64,000 nt of DNA from Paralithodes platypus. Taxonomy: Eukaryota > Arthropoda > Malacostraca > Decapoda > Lithodidae. Shown here piece by piece: positions 1-12,960 of the stretch; position 1 is the stretch's first letter; each line of letters begins with the position of its first letter. The stretch lies in assembly GCA_032716605.1 (NCBI GenBank), contig CM064545.1:12245479-12309478 (forward strand), given 5' to 3'. The position numbers and the translations under genes were made by a program. The notes under the pieces were generated by a model. It searched no databases and was not told where the DNA came from. It worked only from the letters and a program-made list of their open reading frames with translations.

Positions 1-1483
1 TGTAAAATGCTGGAAACACTCATAAGAGAGAGACTCGTAAATCACTTAGAGGAAAATAACATACTTAAAGATACTCAACACGGCTTTCGTAAAACACGTT
101 CCTGTTTAACAAACCTCTTAGACTTCTTCCACGATATCCTCAATCTCTACGATGAGAGTAAAGCTGTAGATATTATATACCTTGATTTTCAAAAGGCCTT
201 TGACAAAGTTCCCCACAAACGTTTACTGCTACAACTAAAAGCGCATGGAATACAAGACGGTGTGTTGAAATGGATAGAAAATTGGCTCAGCGACAGAAAG
301 CAAAGAGTAGTCATAAACGGTAAGGCATCTAAATGGACCAATGTAAGTAGTGGGGTACCCCAGGGATCGGTACTAGGACCAATTAACTTTCTAATTTATA
401 TCAACGACATATATGAGGGTCTCACCTGTACAATCTCAAAATTTGCTGACGATACACAAATTGCAAATAGCTACTCTCAAAAGAGCAAGTTGACGATATG
501 CAACACAATCTAGATAAGTTGTCATGTTGGGCCCAAATTTGGCAAATGAGTTTCAATGCGGATAAATGTAAAGTACTGTATATCGGATACCAAAATGAAA
601 AAGCAAACTATTCGATGAATGGCACTCAGCTTAATGTAAACAGAGAAACCGATCTGGGAGTAACAATATCGAGTAACCTAAAACCGAGTCAACAATGTTC
701 AGAAGTTGTTAAGAAGGCAAACAAAATAATTGGCTTTATAGGCAGGTCATTTGAGCATAAATCCAAAGAAGTTATCCTAACCCTTTACAATTCCTCAGTC
801 CGTCCTCCTCTGGAATACTGCGTTCAATCCTGGTGCCCTTATTACCAAAAAGATATAAACAAGCTAGAACGAGTATAACGTAGAGTTACCAAAATGATAC
901 CTAGCCTAAAGAACAAACCATACGAGGAGCGTCTTAGAGAATTAAGTCTATTTCCTTTAACCCAGCACAGAATAAGAGGCGACATAATTCAAGTGTTCAA
1001 CCTCATCAAAGGCATCGACAATATGAACTGTAGTAAGTACTTCACTATCGACCAATCTATTTACACGCGGGGAAACGGTTGCAAAATTATTGGTAACTCT
1101 TTGAACTCACACGAATCTAAGAATTTCTTCTTCAATCGAGTTGTCAACTTGTGGAATGGGCTTCCCCGAGACTTTATAGACTGCAGCACCGTTGATTCAT
1201 TTAAACTTCGCCTAGACAAATATCTCGCATCAAACCCGCGACTGACTGCGTTTGTAAATGAATAACTTTATTTTATCCCCCCCTCAGTTACTAACCCATC
1301 TGTCCCCTACTAACTTCCTAATCCTGCCACGGACATTAATTCGAGGGCAGTAGTTCCCTTACCAATGTTCCCTTACCCACTATAAACCACTGTTTGGACA
1401 CTTGATCCTCAGTGTTTTGGAGGACAAGCAGCCTAGAAGGGTCACTAGACCTGTTGTTGCTTGCTTGATTTCCTTTGTACTCC
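1..1483 (+). mobile_element. CR1/jockey-like non-LTR retrotransposon, 3' part with 3' UTR
   Basis: The window opens inside the reverse transcriptase of a non-LTR element and runs through its C-terminal region and 3' UTR. The end is placed near 1483 because the second copy at 40592-41778 (opposite strand) shares the sequence up to a CCTTTGTACTCC-type end and no further. Two insertions sharing one 3' end is the normal signature of target-primed reverse transcription. The 5' part lies outside the window. Clade (CR1/L2/jockey group) is inferred from the translated RT style, not from a tree. Confidence 0.85.
7..1265 (+). pseudogene. Reverse transcriptase C-terminal half, broken into three frames
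   Basis: The translation shows RT palm blocks in order: an LDFQKAFDKVPH catalytic block, a [11 protein letters not shown] block, and a FADD box (about 440-455) in place of the commoner YADD. After it comes the long C-terminal region typical of CR1/jockey-type proteins, ending in a W-N-LP block and a stop at 1263-1265. Three lesions are visible against the sister copy at 40.6-41.8 kb: a one-base deletion near 484 shifts the frame, one codon is missing near 633, and a CAA-to-TAA change near 876 ends the middle segment. It cannot make a functional protein. The FADD box is shared by both copies, so it is a feature of the family. Confidence 0.85.
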
Positions 1484-1552
1484 ATTGATTTAAACCTAGG
1501 ATACTCACATCGAAATTCTGCGCACTAACCATTACATTATCAAGACAGTTAA
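1483..1552 (-). repeat. Degenerate tRNA-derived SINE head
   Basis: On the minus strand this resembles the clearer SINE head at 1811-1885: the same A-box-like TAATGGTTAGTGCGCAG, the same spacing, and a decayed B box (TAGGTTTAAATC). It directly abuts the 3' end of the retrotransposon. Too degenerate for a functional Pol III promoter call. Confidence 0.5.
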
Positions 1553-1810
1553 GGGTTTATGCACCAGCCTTTGAAGGATTATCCATTCTTGAATACTGGA
1601 TATTAATCTAGGTATGTACATATACCCAACAGCACTATAATAGCCTAATGATTACACGAATGGAAGGGGTAATTGATGGGCACTTAACCACAAGGGAAAG
1701 CCTCCTTCGAATTATTCCTGAACCTGAATAAATTCATATTATCACCAACCCACCAATTAACTTACAAATAAACCTAATTAATAAAATCAATGAAACTAAT
1801 GAATACATGT

Positions 1811-1885
1811 GGTACTCAATGGATTCGAACCTAGGAAACTCACACAGAAATTCCGCGCAGTAACCATTACGCTATGAAGACAGTT
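1811..1885 (-). repeat. tRNA-derived SINE head
   Basis: The minus strand carries a perfect tRNA B box, GGTTCGAATCC, at 1821-1831. About 30 bases upstream on that strand is an A-box-like GTAATGGTTACTGCGC (about 1859-1875). The order and spacing are those of an internal Pol III promoter. A full cloverleaf with acceptor stem is not evident, so this is a SINE head rather than a tRNA gene. The body and 3' tail were not delimited. Confidence 0.65.
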
Positions 1886-2389
1886 AATGCATTTGGCATT
1901 AAATGTATAAACAGATAGGACACCTCAAATACCTAGTTAACATTGCATTGCAAGTATTGTCTTACAAAAGAGGTATATCACGTGGCACTTACAGTAACCA
2001 TATGCGTTTATGACTATTTTCATTATAGAAAATGTGCTTACACAGTATTATAATATACAGATACCTTCACTCCAGAGCTACCTACTTAGCATTGCCAATG
2101 CTGTATCAGACGTTTTGTGAACACGATTCAAAGCACTCACTAAGTGAAAGGGGAGAGATGGGTTTGGGGTTTACTAGGTGACGGTATTGAAGGATAAACA
2201 TTTGCAACGGCAAAGGCACCTCGTATCCACTTTTCAAAGAGTGTTCAGTAGTTTTGGAGAGAGAGGAAACTGTTGGAGTGGCTTCGTTGTGTGTGTTATT
2301 AGTCTTTATATGCCGTCGAGATGTCCCCCAACTGGGGATAAGCATGTGAAACACACTAGAAAAGTATTACCTCTCCCACTAAAACTGTC

Positions 2390-2462
2390 CGCCTTGGCTG
2401 GGATTGAACTAGGTCAAGCATATTAACACATAATCATGCTATCCACTCAGCTGCCGCAGATC
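2390..2462 (-). repeat. Second tRNA-derived SINE family head
   Basis: Minus strand: an A-box-like GCAGCTGAGTGGATAGCAT at 2439-2458 followed by a B-box variant CCTAGTTCAATCCC at 2400-2413. The sequence differs from the heads at 1.5 and 1.8 kb, so it derives from another tRNA-like ancestor. No polyA-type tail was found next to it. Confidence 0.55.
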
Positions 2463-2636
2463 TATGTGCTGGGAGGAGAAGCGGTAGTGTGTAGCTGCTG
2501 AGAGTAGGGTGGTGGGTAGGGGGGGTTGATAAAAGAGAATCAGGTGACTGGTAGCAAGAAAAAACATTAATCAATATGCTTAAACCTCTCCATCAACGAG
2601 TATCTATTAACGCAAAACAAAACAAAAAAATGTGTT

Positions 2637-2652
2637 GGGGGGGGGGGGGGGG
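2637..2652. repeat. Poly-G tract (16 G)
   Basis: An uninterrupted run of 16 guanines. It follows an A-rich stretch and has no coding context. Confidence 0.95.
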
Positions 2653-2770
2653 AATATCTTTGTAACGCCTGGCCTGGCGGGTAAATTTGCCGAAAAGTAG
2701 CTTCAATCCATGCTCTTTTTTTTATCCATAAGCAAGAGCTCTCGCTCCTGCCCGTGCTGGGGGTGTTAAT

Positions 2771-2880
2771 TTGCCTGAGGAGATATAGTAGGGTTGGGGA
2801 AATCCAACCAAAGTGACAGGAGACGCACTGGCCCAGGGCCGGCAGTCACTTGGTGGATTGTGGATTCCCTGGTTGATATA
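2771..2880 (+). repeat. Dispersed repeat R1, copy 1
   Basis: About 105 bp nearly identical to 7985-8095 and, inverted, to 22198-22305. Shared landmarks are AATCCAACCAAAGTGACAGG, GCCGGCAGT and GTGGATTCCCTGGTTGAT. A further related element (CTCGCTCCTGCCC-GTGCTGGGG) sits just upstream here and again at 7336-7365 without the rest. Family unknown; no coding capacity or terminal repeats seen. Confidence 0.85.
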
Positions 2881-3534
2881 TGTTATCTTGCAAAGTTCGT
2901 GCAACTGAAGAGGAAAATCGCCGAAAATTAGGTATTTTGGCGGTTATTTCCGTGTAAGAGAGGTGTAGGAGGTGAGAGAGGTATTAGGTAGACCCCAGTA
3001 CCAGACATGGAGCCGTGGCAAGCGGACCAAGGTCGCCTGTCGTCCCTGCAACGCCGGTCTCTCTCTCATTGCTCATAATGGCCTCATATTGGCACCAGTC
3101 ATTTGACAGGCGCCGCAGGAGTGGCCAATGTTCTCTCTCCTGTCATATGATGGTCGCAAGTTGAGAGTTAAGGAGAGGGGACTCTCTGCTTTTGGTTGTA
3201 AGCCACTGATACGTCCATGTAACGGCAAGCACCTATCAATATAGCGTCCTCTAAACAACATTTATTGGTATGGAAAGTGATATCCCCTATGCGTGAGATT
3301 GACAATTTGTATAGGGATTACTGAAATGAGTGAAAATATCATAAACGTTTTTTAAATGGAGGTCCAAATCTACCCTGTAAATTTTACCGCCCTAGACAAT
3401 CTGGTTTCACGTGGCAGTGGCCAGAAGTTGGGTGCTTGACACACATAACCATATCCCTTGTATTTCTCTAAAGATCCGCTTATACGAATATTTGCTTTAT
3501 ACCACCTCATTAGAGTCATTACAATGTTTTTCCA
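2881..3534. other. No recognisable feature
   Basis: Unique-looking sequence. Short open frames lack domain signatures or codon patterns that would support a gene. Confidence 0.5.
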
Positions 3535-3781
3535 AGGTACAGTCGTCAGGATTAATTCGCTTCAGTTTCCCTGGACTCAGGCGTTAGTAGCACTTCACGA
3601 CGGAGAGGTATCCCCTCCACCTCCTCTCCTTGTTGTTACCATACCCCCACCGAAACCCTCCCATTTTCTCTCCGACCCCAGAACTACACCCACCCTCCCT
3701 TCTCTCGCTCTCATCCATCAATTGCATGTAATCCGAACACCTAATGAAGGAATGCAATATATCATAGGCAGAGTCAGGTAT
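3535..3781 (-). repeat. Dispersed repeat R2, inverted partner of 5976-6203
   Basis: Read on the minus strand this matches 5976-6203 almost end to end, beginning near TTCATTAGGTGTTCGGA, passing through GAGAGCGAGAGAAGGG and GGAGAGGAGGTGGAGGGG, and ending near GAATTAATCCTGACGACTGT. Small indels show the copies have diverged. The two face each other across ~2.2 kb. They may be the ends of one element or two independent insertions. Confidence 0.75.
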
Positions 3782-3786
3782 TAGCT

Positions 3787-5975
<2,189 letters not shown>

Positions 5976-6203
5976 ATTAGGTGTTCAGAATACATTTAAT
6001 CGGCGAGGTCCCAGAAGTAGCTCCTAGCTGGGTGAGAGCGAGAGAAGGGAGGGTGGGTGTAGTTCTGGGGTCGGAGAGAAAATGGGAGGGTTTAGGTGGG
6101 GGTATGGGAACAACAAGGAGAGGAGGTGGAGGGGATACCTCTCCACCGTGCAGTGCTACTAACAGGGAAAATGAAACGAATTAATCCTGACGACTGTACA
6201 TAC
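5976..6203 (+). repeat. Dispersed repeat R2, second copy
   Basis: Inverted counterpart of 3535-3781 (see that entry). It lacks a short stretch present in the other copy near 6165, where GCTACTAAC runs directly into AGGGAAAATG. Confidence 0.75.
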
Positions 6204-7626
6204 GCTAAATATTATGCTATAATGTAGGGAGGATGTGTTGAAGGTATAGAAATGGGTTTGCAGTCTAACATAAATCAGAAATATGTGAAAGATAAGGGGT
6301 AACAATATGTGGTGTAAGAAGGATTTGTGGTGGAAAGAGGAGGAGGGGGGAGGGAAAGATGAGAGTCTGTGGTGTGTGTCATCCTCCTTCCCCTATCCAC
6401 CGCATGTTGTGGTACCGAAAGGGGCTTCGGCAGTTGTGTATGGGGGAGGGGGAAATTGGTACGTGTATAATAAATTCGTTCTAGTTTTTGGAAAATAGGT
6501 ACGTGGAAATAGGTTGGAAAACCTGCAAACTTGTTTTCCACGAACGAATTTTCTGGTTTTGAACAGGGACTTGGAAATATGATCGTATGTAATATTATAA
6601 AATTTAGTTAGAAATACGTATGTGGTAATAAGTACGTGTTGATAGTGCAGGGTTTGAAACTGATACATGTTCGAATTTCTTTCCAAGTAAACGTCAGTAA
6701 CTTCGAAAAGGCCATTGGAATTAGGTTCGAAATATTCTGAGGAACTCCACTTGTCACATCTCTCCATTCTGACTTCATACCATTTACAAGAACCCATGAA
6801 TGGGGGCCGTGTGCACACTGGCCCGTTTTTTATGAACCTGTAAATTTTGTGTCTGGATAGGATACTTGCAGCCACACATATAGGACTTTTGAAAGAATAC
6901 TCGTAGTATAGAGGTTATATACAATTTCCTTACACAGTATAATATGTTTTGGGGTGTTTAAATACTTCCATTCTCTTACGTGCTTGTCAGGCCTCGGTGA
7001 GTATTCAGTCTTTTCCAAGAGTTTCCGTAAGTCCTGAACTCCTTTATTTTCCACAGGGAAGGTCTGTTGCTGCTGAAGGAGTAGGGAGGAGAGAGAGAGA
7101 GGTAAGTTCTGTGCTCGTGGGGAGCGTTCAAACTTGTTGGTCCAGGAGAGGGTTTTCGGACATGATATGGCCCAATTTGGATCAAGTGGCCTGTCTGGTC
7201 CTCTTCTTTGGACCAATCACAAACTGGGGTAGATTAGCATTTTTTTTTTCTAACACTGTCAATGGGCGAAGGATGAAGGTGATCTGGCTGTGGTCATGGG
7301 GCGAGGGGCTTGACAAATTCGCTTCTTCGATGTTTCCGCTCTCGCTCCTGCCCAGTGCTGGGGTTGTTAACCCGGGAACTGCGGGAAGACTCTTAAGAGT
7401 TCCCCCGGCGGACTGCGGGAAGACTCTTAAGAGTCAGAGAAAAAATAAATAAACTTTAAACATCGGAAAAAAAAAAAAAAAGAAAAAAAAAAAATTGGCC
7501 CCTGGGCCATGCAAAATATCACTCCTCTACCTCCCCTCCTTCCCCACTTTCCTCCCCTCCTTCAGTTATCACCTATTTTCCCTGTTATTCCCTTATTCTG
7601 AGGTATATTTTCGTGCTAACATTAGC
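6204..7626. other. No supported gene; A-rich tract and short direct repeat inside
   Basis: The longest open frames (for example minus 6393-6875) show no recognisable domain. A 19-bp motif CGGGAAGACTCTTAAGAGT occurs twice, at about 7380-7398 and 7418-7436. A long A-rich tract at 7467-7495 looks like a retrotransposon tail but no element body was identified upstream of it. Confidence 0.5.
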
Positions 7627-7984
7627 GAGTTGCAAGCAGGGCATTGACATCACTGTTAGCAAGCGAGTGCAAGAGAGAGAGAGAGAGAGTATCGATCGAC
7701 TGTGTCTCAGTGGCCTTGGGGGAAATTGGCGGGAAAGCAGGTTGCATCACCCATACATTATATATCTCGCAGCCTGTATCTCCGATTTTGACCATCCAAA
7801 CGCTGTTTTCACTCGTTTTATTGTTGTTTCAGGTTAATACCTTTATAATCAACCCATAATAGGCACATATGGATAAGTATTAATGCTGTATATGGTAAAA
7901 TGAATATTTTAGTGATGGAAACAGTTCAAATACGTCAGCACAGGCAGAGGTGTCAAATTACCCCCATGCGCACTTGTTAGGTTA

Positions 7985-8095
7985 ATTGGCCTGAGGAGGG
8001 ATGGTAGGGTTGGGGGAATCCAACCAAAGTGACAGGAGACGCACTGGTCCAGGGCCGGCAGTGACTTGGTGGATTGTGGATTCCCTGGTTGATTT
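7985..8095 (+). repeat. Dispersed repeat R1, copy 2 (in left arm)
   Basis: Same unit as 2771-2880. Its mirror copy in the right arm is at 22198-22305. Confidence 0.85.
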
Positions 8096-8417
8096 CACAC
8101 TTGTATTCTGCAAAGACCTGATGTAATTGCTACCCAGAGGTAAGGTGGGCCTCGCTCCTGACACTCTGGGAGTCTTGGGAAGTGACGCTGCTTGGGGCGA
8201 TGAGGGTACTGGTGGTGTCTTCTGTACAAGCCCCGCAGATAGGTTTGCTAGGAGTCTCAGGCAGGGGAGGACTCTGTATTCTCTTCCTCTTTGCCTGTCT
8301 TCTCTTTTCCAGGGGTACAGCTATAGGTTACAGTATCTTTTTTTAATTATTTGTTTTTCTATGTGAATGAGGGAGACAAAAGGCATAACTGCCTGCAGCG
8401 AGTGCCTCCCCCAGATT

Positions 8418-10060
8418 TCAAAGAGTGACATGGCCGAAATCAAGGGACGTTCGAGTTAACCTGGACACACAGAGCTTGAAGCAATTTAAGTCATAGTTAG
8501 AGGGAAAGGCTAATTCTGGGAGAGAGTTCCAGAGCTCAGCAGTTGAATAGAAGAAAGTCTGAGAATAGCGTTTCACTCTCGGGTTGGACAGTTGCACAGA
8601 GTAGGGGTGGGTTTGTGTTGCAAGGTGGGTACTATGTACCCTACGTAGAGGAGGTGGTATACACTGGGAAAGCTCCAAGGAACACTGATTATTGTAGTAG
8701 CGATAGAATAGCGAGAGAGATGCAACACCGAGGCGAAGAGAGAGAGATTGCAGAGAGCTGGTGAGTGGACGGGAGTTAATGATACGAAAGGCTTTCCTTT
8801 CTACTTTGTCTAGGTGTGCGGTGTGAGAGGATCCTCCCCATACATGTGAATAATACTCAATACAAGGACACACTGTGCCCCTGTACAGAGCAAGAAGCTG
8901 CGCAGGTGTAAACAAAACTTTGAGGAGGTTGAGCACACCCAGCTTCTGGGAGGCTGCCTTAGCGAGACTGGTAATATGGTCTTTCCAAGTGAGAACAGAC
9001 GAAAAAGAGACACCGAGAACATTGAGAGAAGATGAAGGGTTGATTTTTGTATTGTTGAAGAATAAGGGATAGTCCTCTGGAGGTTCCTGACGTGTAGTAA
9101 GATTGATAAATTGAGTTTTGGAAGCATTAAATACAACAAGGTTTTCTCTACCCCAATTGAAAATAGTAGCTAGATCAGAAGATAAGCGTTTTATGGCCTC
9201 ATTACGTTTGTTTTTTAAGGGACTGCTGGCTGGGGCATTCTGGAAAACTAATTGAGCGGTGAAAGGTAGAGTCGTCTGCATATGAATGGATGGGACTGGA
9301 TGTACAGTTAACCCGCTGAGTCCCAGGCAATTTAAAATAAATGTATCACCCAGGAACGGCAGGTTTTGAAAAAAAAAAAAAATCCAGAAAACACCAGGAA
9401 TGGGATAGGAATGAAGGAAAACCCACAAAAAACCGATCCCCTAGGTCATTAAGGGGTCCTACGGTGCGCCCGTAAATCGGATTTACAAGAGGGGAAATGT
9501 GTAGGCAAAAACACCCCAAAACAGGTTTTGGCGCATTCACGCGCAAGCGGTTGGAATTTGAGAGTTTTCAACCATCGGCATTGTTGTTTGGGATACTTAC
9601 ACAGTTCCCATACAAATCTGAGCCCTCTAGGTACCATAGGACCGGAGTAATTAACATTGACGCATACGTATGCGTCGCTGGGGTTTAGCCTTACAAACAT
9701 TTTGGACGCAAACAGTGCGTCGCTGGTGTTCTGTGGGTTAAGATCATTTATGAAAATTAGAAAGAGAATAGGAGATAGGACAGAACCCTGAGGAACACCG
9801 GAGTTGATAGGATGAGGAAATGAGCGATGACCGTCCACAACCGCAGCTATGGAACGGCCGGAAAGGAAATTAGAGACAAAGGAACAGATGGAGGGACAGA
9901 AACCGAAGGAGGGCAGTTTGGAAATTAAAGATTTGTGCCAGACTCTATCGAAGGCCTTCGATAAGTCTAGTGCAACAGAAAAAAGTCTCACCGAAGTTCC
10001 GAAAGTTGGATGACCAAGAGTTAGCAAGATATGAAAGAAGATCACCAGTAGAGCGACCCC
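8418..10060 (-). pseudogene. Reverse transcriptase C-terminal fragment split by a MITE (left arm)
   Basis: Before the MITE the minus-strand translation has an [20 protein letters not shown] catalytic block and [14 protein letters not shown] leading to FINDL. After it the frame resumes with the ADDST region disturbed, then a long C-terminal region with a VFNASKTQF block, WKDHITSLAKAASQKLG and LDKVERKAFRIINSRP, ending at 8418. The YADD-containing exit of the palm is disrupted by the insertion. Nothing upstream of the RT fingers is present. Non-functional. Confidence 0.85.
9308..9741. mobile_element. piggyBac-type MITE, family M2, nested in RT (left arm)
   Basis: A 426-bp insert (9312-9737) flanked by TTAA at 9308-9311 and 9738-9741. 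Ends read TTAACCCGCTGAG on one strand and TTAACCCACAGAA on the other; both start with the CCC expected of piggyBac ends. The related copy at 59.7 kb has a single TTAA (59676-59679) at this position, an empty site that proves the insert. Inside are a perfect 18-bp palindrome GACGCATACGTATGCGTC (9659-9676) and a repeated subterminal TGCGTCGCTGG. No coding capacity. Confidence 0.92.
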
Positions 10061-10428
10061 TTTACCGGTCACTCATAGAAATACTTATAATATCGATTTT
10101 CTGATCCTCGACCATGAAAGTAGACCACATTCTAAGACATATTTACTTCTGAGTTTTGTTTTAAATTTGTAATTTTTAGGTTGCAAATTGAAATTTGCAA
10201 AATTACCATACTGTATATGGTTCCTCGCCGGTCTAGGGTCATAAAATTGCAGAATATTGCAATATTGAAAACAAAAAATTATGGATAAATAAACACTACA
10301 TAACAGTATAATCTTTGTTTTATTTAAAAAGTTACCAAAAATTTATTAGAATAAAAATACCTTACAGTATAATGGTTTGATAAGCATTGCTTTGGGGCCA
10401 GGATTTCCCACCTCCTTGCCTTTTGATC
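10061..10428. other. 3' flank of piggyBac relic
   Basis: AT-rich sequence between the truncated RT and the transposase stop codon. It contains a polyA-signal-like AATAAA (minus strand, about 10348) and a CCCTAGACCGGCGAGG stretch (minus strand, about 10225-10240) that could be a decayed element end. No TTAA-flanked terminus could be fixed. Confidence 0.4.
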
Positions 10429-12292
10429 CTAAGCAACAGGTGTGTGGTAGTCCAGGAAGCAGTACCTTTCCGCGTTGAGGCACAGGTGTACCTTGCATAC
10501 CCGGCAGAGCACATTAGACCGGATGATGTTACCTTTCCGGCTACAGTGCTTGCAGGTCTGCCGGGTGACATACAGTGGCACGTGGAAGAGGGTCTTTTCA
10601 AACTGCACCGAGGCGTCAGGCACTTGGCGGTGACCACGGATGGGTTTGGGGAGATCGATCACGTCGGTGGGGCTGTAGGGACTGGGGCTGCCAGGTGACG
10701 AGGACAAGGAGCTCCTCAGAGGCCGAGAGATGACTGGCTCCTTGTTGCTGGTGCAAAGGAACACCTGTATCCGGAAGTCCTTGAGGCAAATCCCAGTTTC
10801 GCCTAGTGCCCGCAGTCCCGCCTGTAACACAGCCAGGCATTGGTCAGGCAGATGTCCATACAATAGGCGAAGACCCTCATGTACCACCTCTTGGACCTCA
10901 TGGGGGTACGATACAGGTGCACCAGCATGTCACTCTTGTCGATGCCCCCCATGTTTGCATTGTAGCTCTTGATGACATTGGGGCAATCGACTTCCTCCTT
11001 CTTCTTGGTTTCCTTGCAGTACCTCTTGCACTTCGCCACCGGCTCCAGCCCCAGGTCATTGGACAGCACAGTCACAACCTTGTTATCCTTCCACCTCAGG
11101 GCCAGGATGCCATCGTCGGTACAGAGGTAGTCATATGAACCACAAGGGACAGCCTTCTTCTCCATCTCCTTGACCGCCTTGAGAGGAAAGTTGCCGATCC
11201 TGTTGTCCCTCGCAGTCCCTGTGTACCGACAGTCCCTCCCCTGCAGGTACCTCACCAGCTCCAGACTCGTAAACAAATTGTCGGCAAAGATGGCTGTGGT
11301 AGTGGATGTGGTCATGGTGCTGGCAAGAACCGAAACAATCTGGCTGGTGGCTCCGAGGACCTCCTGTTCTGGGGTTAGGGGGATACCGTGGGCAGACAGC
11401 ATAGTCTTCCCCTGTCCATGTCGTGGATGAAACCATCCTCTGAGGCTCTGGAGAACAGTTTGAATCCCCACTTGTCAGGCTTATTCTTGATGTACTGCCT
11501 GAGATTCCCTGCCGTCTTTCCCTTGTAAGCCACCATGACCTCATCGACGGACTGCTTGGGTGATTGAGGCTCACTCCTGAAGGCATCAGTGATAAAATTG
11601 AAGAGGAGACGGACCTTGTAAAACCTGTCGATGATGCCACCCAGCTGGGAGCTGTCATTGAAGTGGATCGTTCGGCAGAGGAGTCGGAAACGCTTCGATG
11701 ACATGAGGTCGGCCACCTGAGGATCCCGAATATACATAGCCCAGTAGTCGTCCATGGAGGGACACTGAACAACACCCATGTAGAGTAGGATACTGATGAA
11801 CACCGACATATCTTCCTCAGTGGTTGAAAAAAGTTGTGGTGATGTCCTTCTGGGTGGCATATAGCTTGGTTTGATAGGTGCTTGAATGTGCTTGATTACC
11901 TGTGGAGTGATGAATCTGCTGAAATACTGGTGAGGAGCCTGGATGTATTGAGGAGGCTGGTGGTGATAGGTGGGCAGGGGCGGGTTCTTGATGTCCACCT
12001 TCTTCCAGGTTGTGGGCCGTGCTTAGGACTTCTTACACTTACCCTTATCCTTGGACACTTTAGCCCTAGTGCCCTCCTCTAGCTCTGCCTCCACATCCTC
12101 ATCCTCCTCATCTTCACCAATTTCCTCAACTGCAGGCCTGACACACTTCCTCTTGCCGTTGGGGTCATACGACGTGTGAGGTGTGTTCAAATCGTGGGGT
12201 GGTGGCATGAAGTCCGGGTCAGCGTCTTTGTTGTCAGACATCGATTCGTCATCGCTGATGTTAGGGTCGGCAGGCCTCGCAGCGGCGGCCAC
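10429..12292 (-). pseudogene. piggyBac-family transposase relic, left arm
   Basis: The translation follows a DDE_Tnp_1_7 (piggyBac) protein in order. There is an acidic N-terminal region, a DYW-containing block, SVDEVMVAYKG with the first catalytic Asp (about 11540), an IFADNLFTSLELVRYL block with the second (about 11275), ALRWKDNKVVTVLS, an NMGGIDKSDML block with the third (about 10945), and a C-terminal Cys/His domain (CKHC, CRVC, CLNAERYC). Lesions: an in-frame TAA near 12023, a frameshift near 11410 after FIHDMD, and another near 10840. The right arm shares these, so they predate the duplication. The left arm alone has a 5-bp insertion near 11885. A CTCTTTCAG acceptor-like site precedes the N-terminal part. 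Confidence 0.88.
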
Positions 12293-12380
12293 GCTTGTAA
12301 AAGAGTCCTGTCTGGAACTGAAAGAGAAATAATTTGTTAAAATTTATCCCAAAAAAGTCAATACACGAATAAAAATGTGC

Positions 12381-12562
<182 letters not shown>

Positions 12563-12566
<4 letters not shown>

Positions 12567-12720
12567 AGTATAGCCAGGTAATAGATTCTCTTTTAAACAG
12601 ACGAGGTTAAAGGCAATGGCAGTTTCAGCATTCAGGATTTTATTGTTATAGCTTTCAATAGTTCTAACAATTTTCCTCTGGGGTTCAGAGATGAGGTACA
12701 ACAGGTTAGCAAAATTCATG
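12563..12720 (-). pseudogene. Start of a second Penelope-like ORF (partial pLTR copy), left arm
   Basis: Just after the ribozyme-like motif on the minus strand comes ATGAATTTTGCTAACC and an open frame of about 50 codons ([19 protein letters not shown]) before the TA repeat. The FN-CL-NLLP-YTNI pattern resembles the N-terminus of Penelope-like proteins. Such elements often sit as partial tandem copies, so this is probably the start of a neighbouring copy cut off by the TA tract and piggyBac. Family assignment of the N-terminus is from memory of the group. Confidence 0.5.
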
Positions 12721-12723
12721 GTG

Positions 12724-12772
12724 GATCCAACGTTTCACAAGTAAACATCTTGCATCTTCAGGGAAGGAGAGG
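12724..12772 (-). ncRNA. Hammerhead-ribozyme-like motif of the Penelope element, left arm
   Basis: Minus strand: CTGAAGA, then a potential stem II (GCAAG ... CTTGT) with a 7-nt loop, then GAAAC and GTTGGATCC. This is the order of the hammerhead core (CUGANGA, stem II, GAAA, short stem III, UH). The ACGU after GAA would form the 2-bp stem III of the minimal, probably dimeric, hammerheads reported in Penelope-like terminal repeats. A bulged U next to stem II and a stem I of only about 3 bp weaken the call. Identical in the right arm. Confidence 0.5.
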
Positions 12773-12960
12773 TAATGATTAGAATAGGGACAAAGCATCA
12801 TATTTATACAAAATTCGAGGATCAAGAATAGGGAGGTGGGCGGAGCTACTGGGTGTGTGGTGGCTGTTCATTGGTGGAAGGCAGTCTATTCGCGAGACGG
12901 GCACTAAATCTTATCGGTGGTTGGTTGTTGGCTGTGGGTGGCTGTGATTGGTTGGTGTTG

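Larger units (their letters stand above)
8338..10060 (-). mobile_element. 5'-truncated jockey/CR1-like non-LTR element, left arm
   Basis: Same family as the nearly complete copy at 58706-61756. Homology starts abruptly at the GCGACCC block near 10060, in the middle of the RT, and runs to the shared 3' UTR (GGGGGAGGCACTCGCTG) and A-rich end near 8338. It is interrupted by a TTAA MITE at 9312-9737. Its 5' side abuts sequence leading to the piggyBac relic. Confidence 0.88.

Noticed and set aside
1811..1885. Functional tRNA gene
   Set aside because: A and B boxes are present but no acceptor stem or full cloverleaf; SINE head is the better call.
6393..6875. 160-codon minus-strand frame as a host gene
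   Set aside because: No domain, no recognisable exon structure, and composition like surrounding non-coding sequence.
11375..11471. Intron in the piggyBac transposase at the FIHDMD break
   Set aside because: The frames overlap with no GT-AG interval between them; a small indel shared by both arms explains the break.
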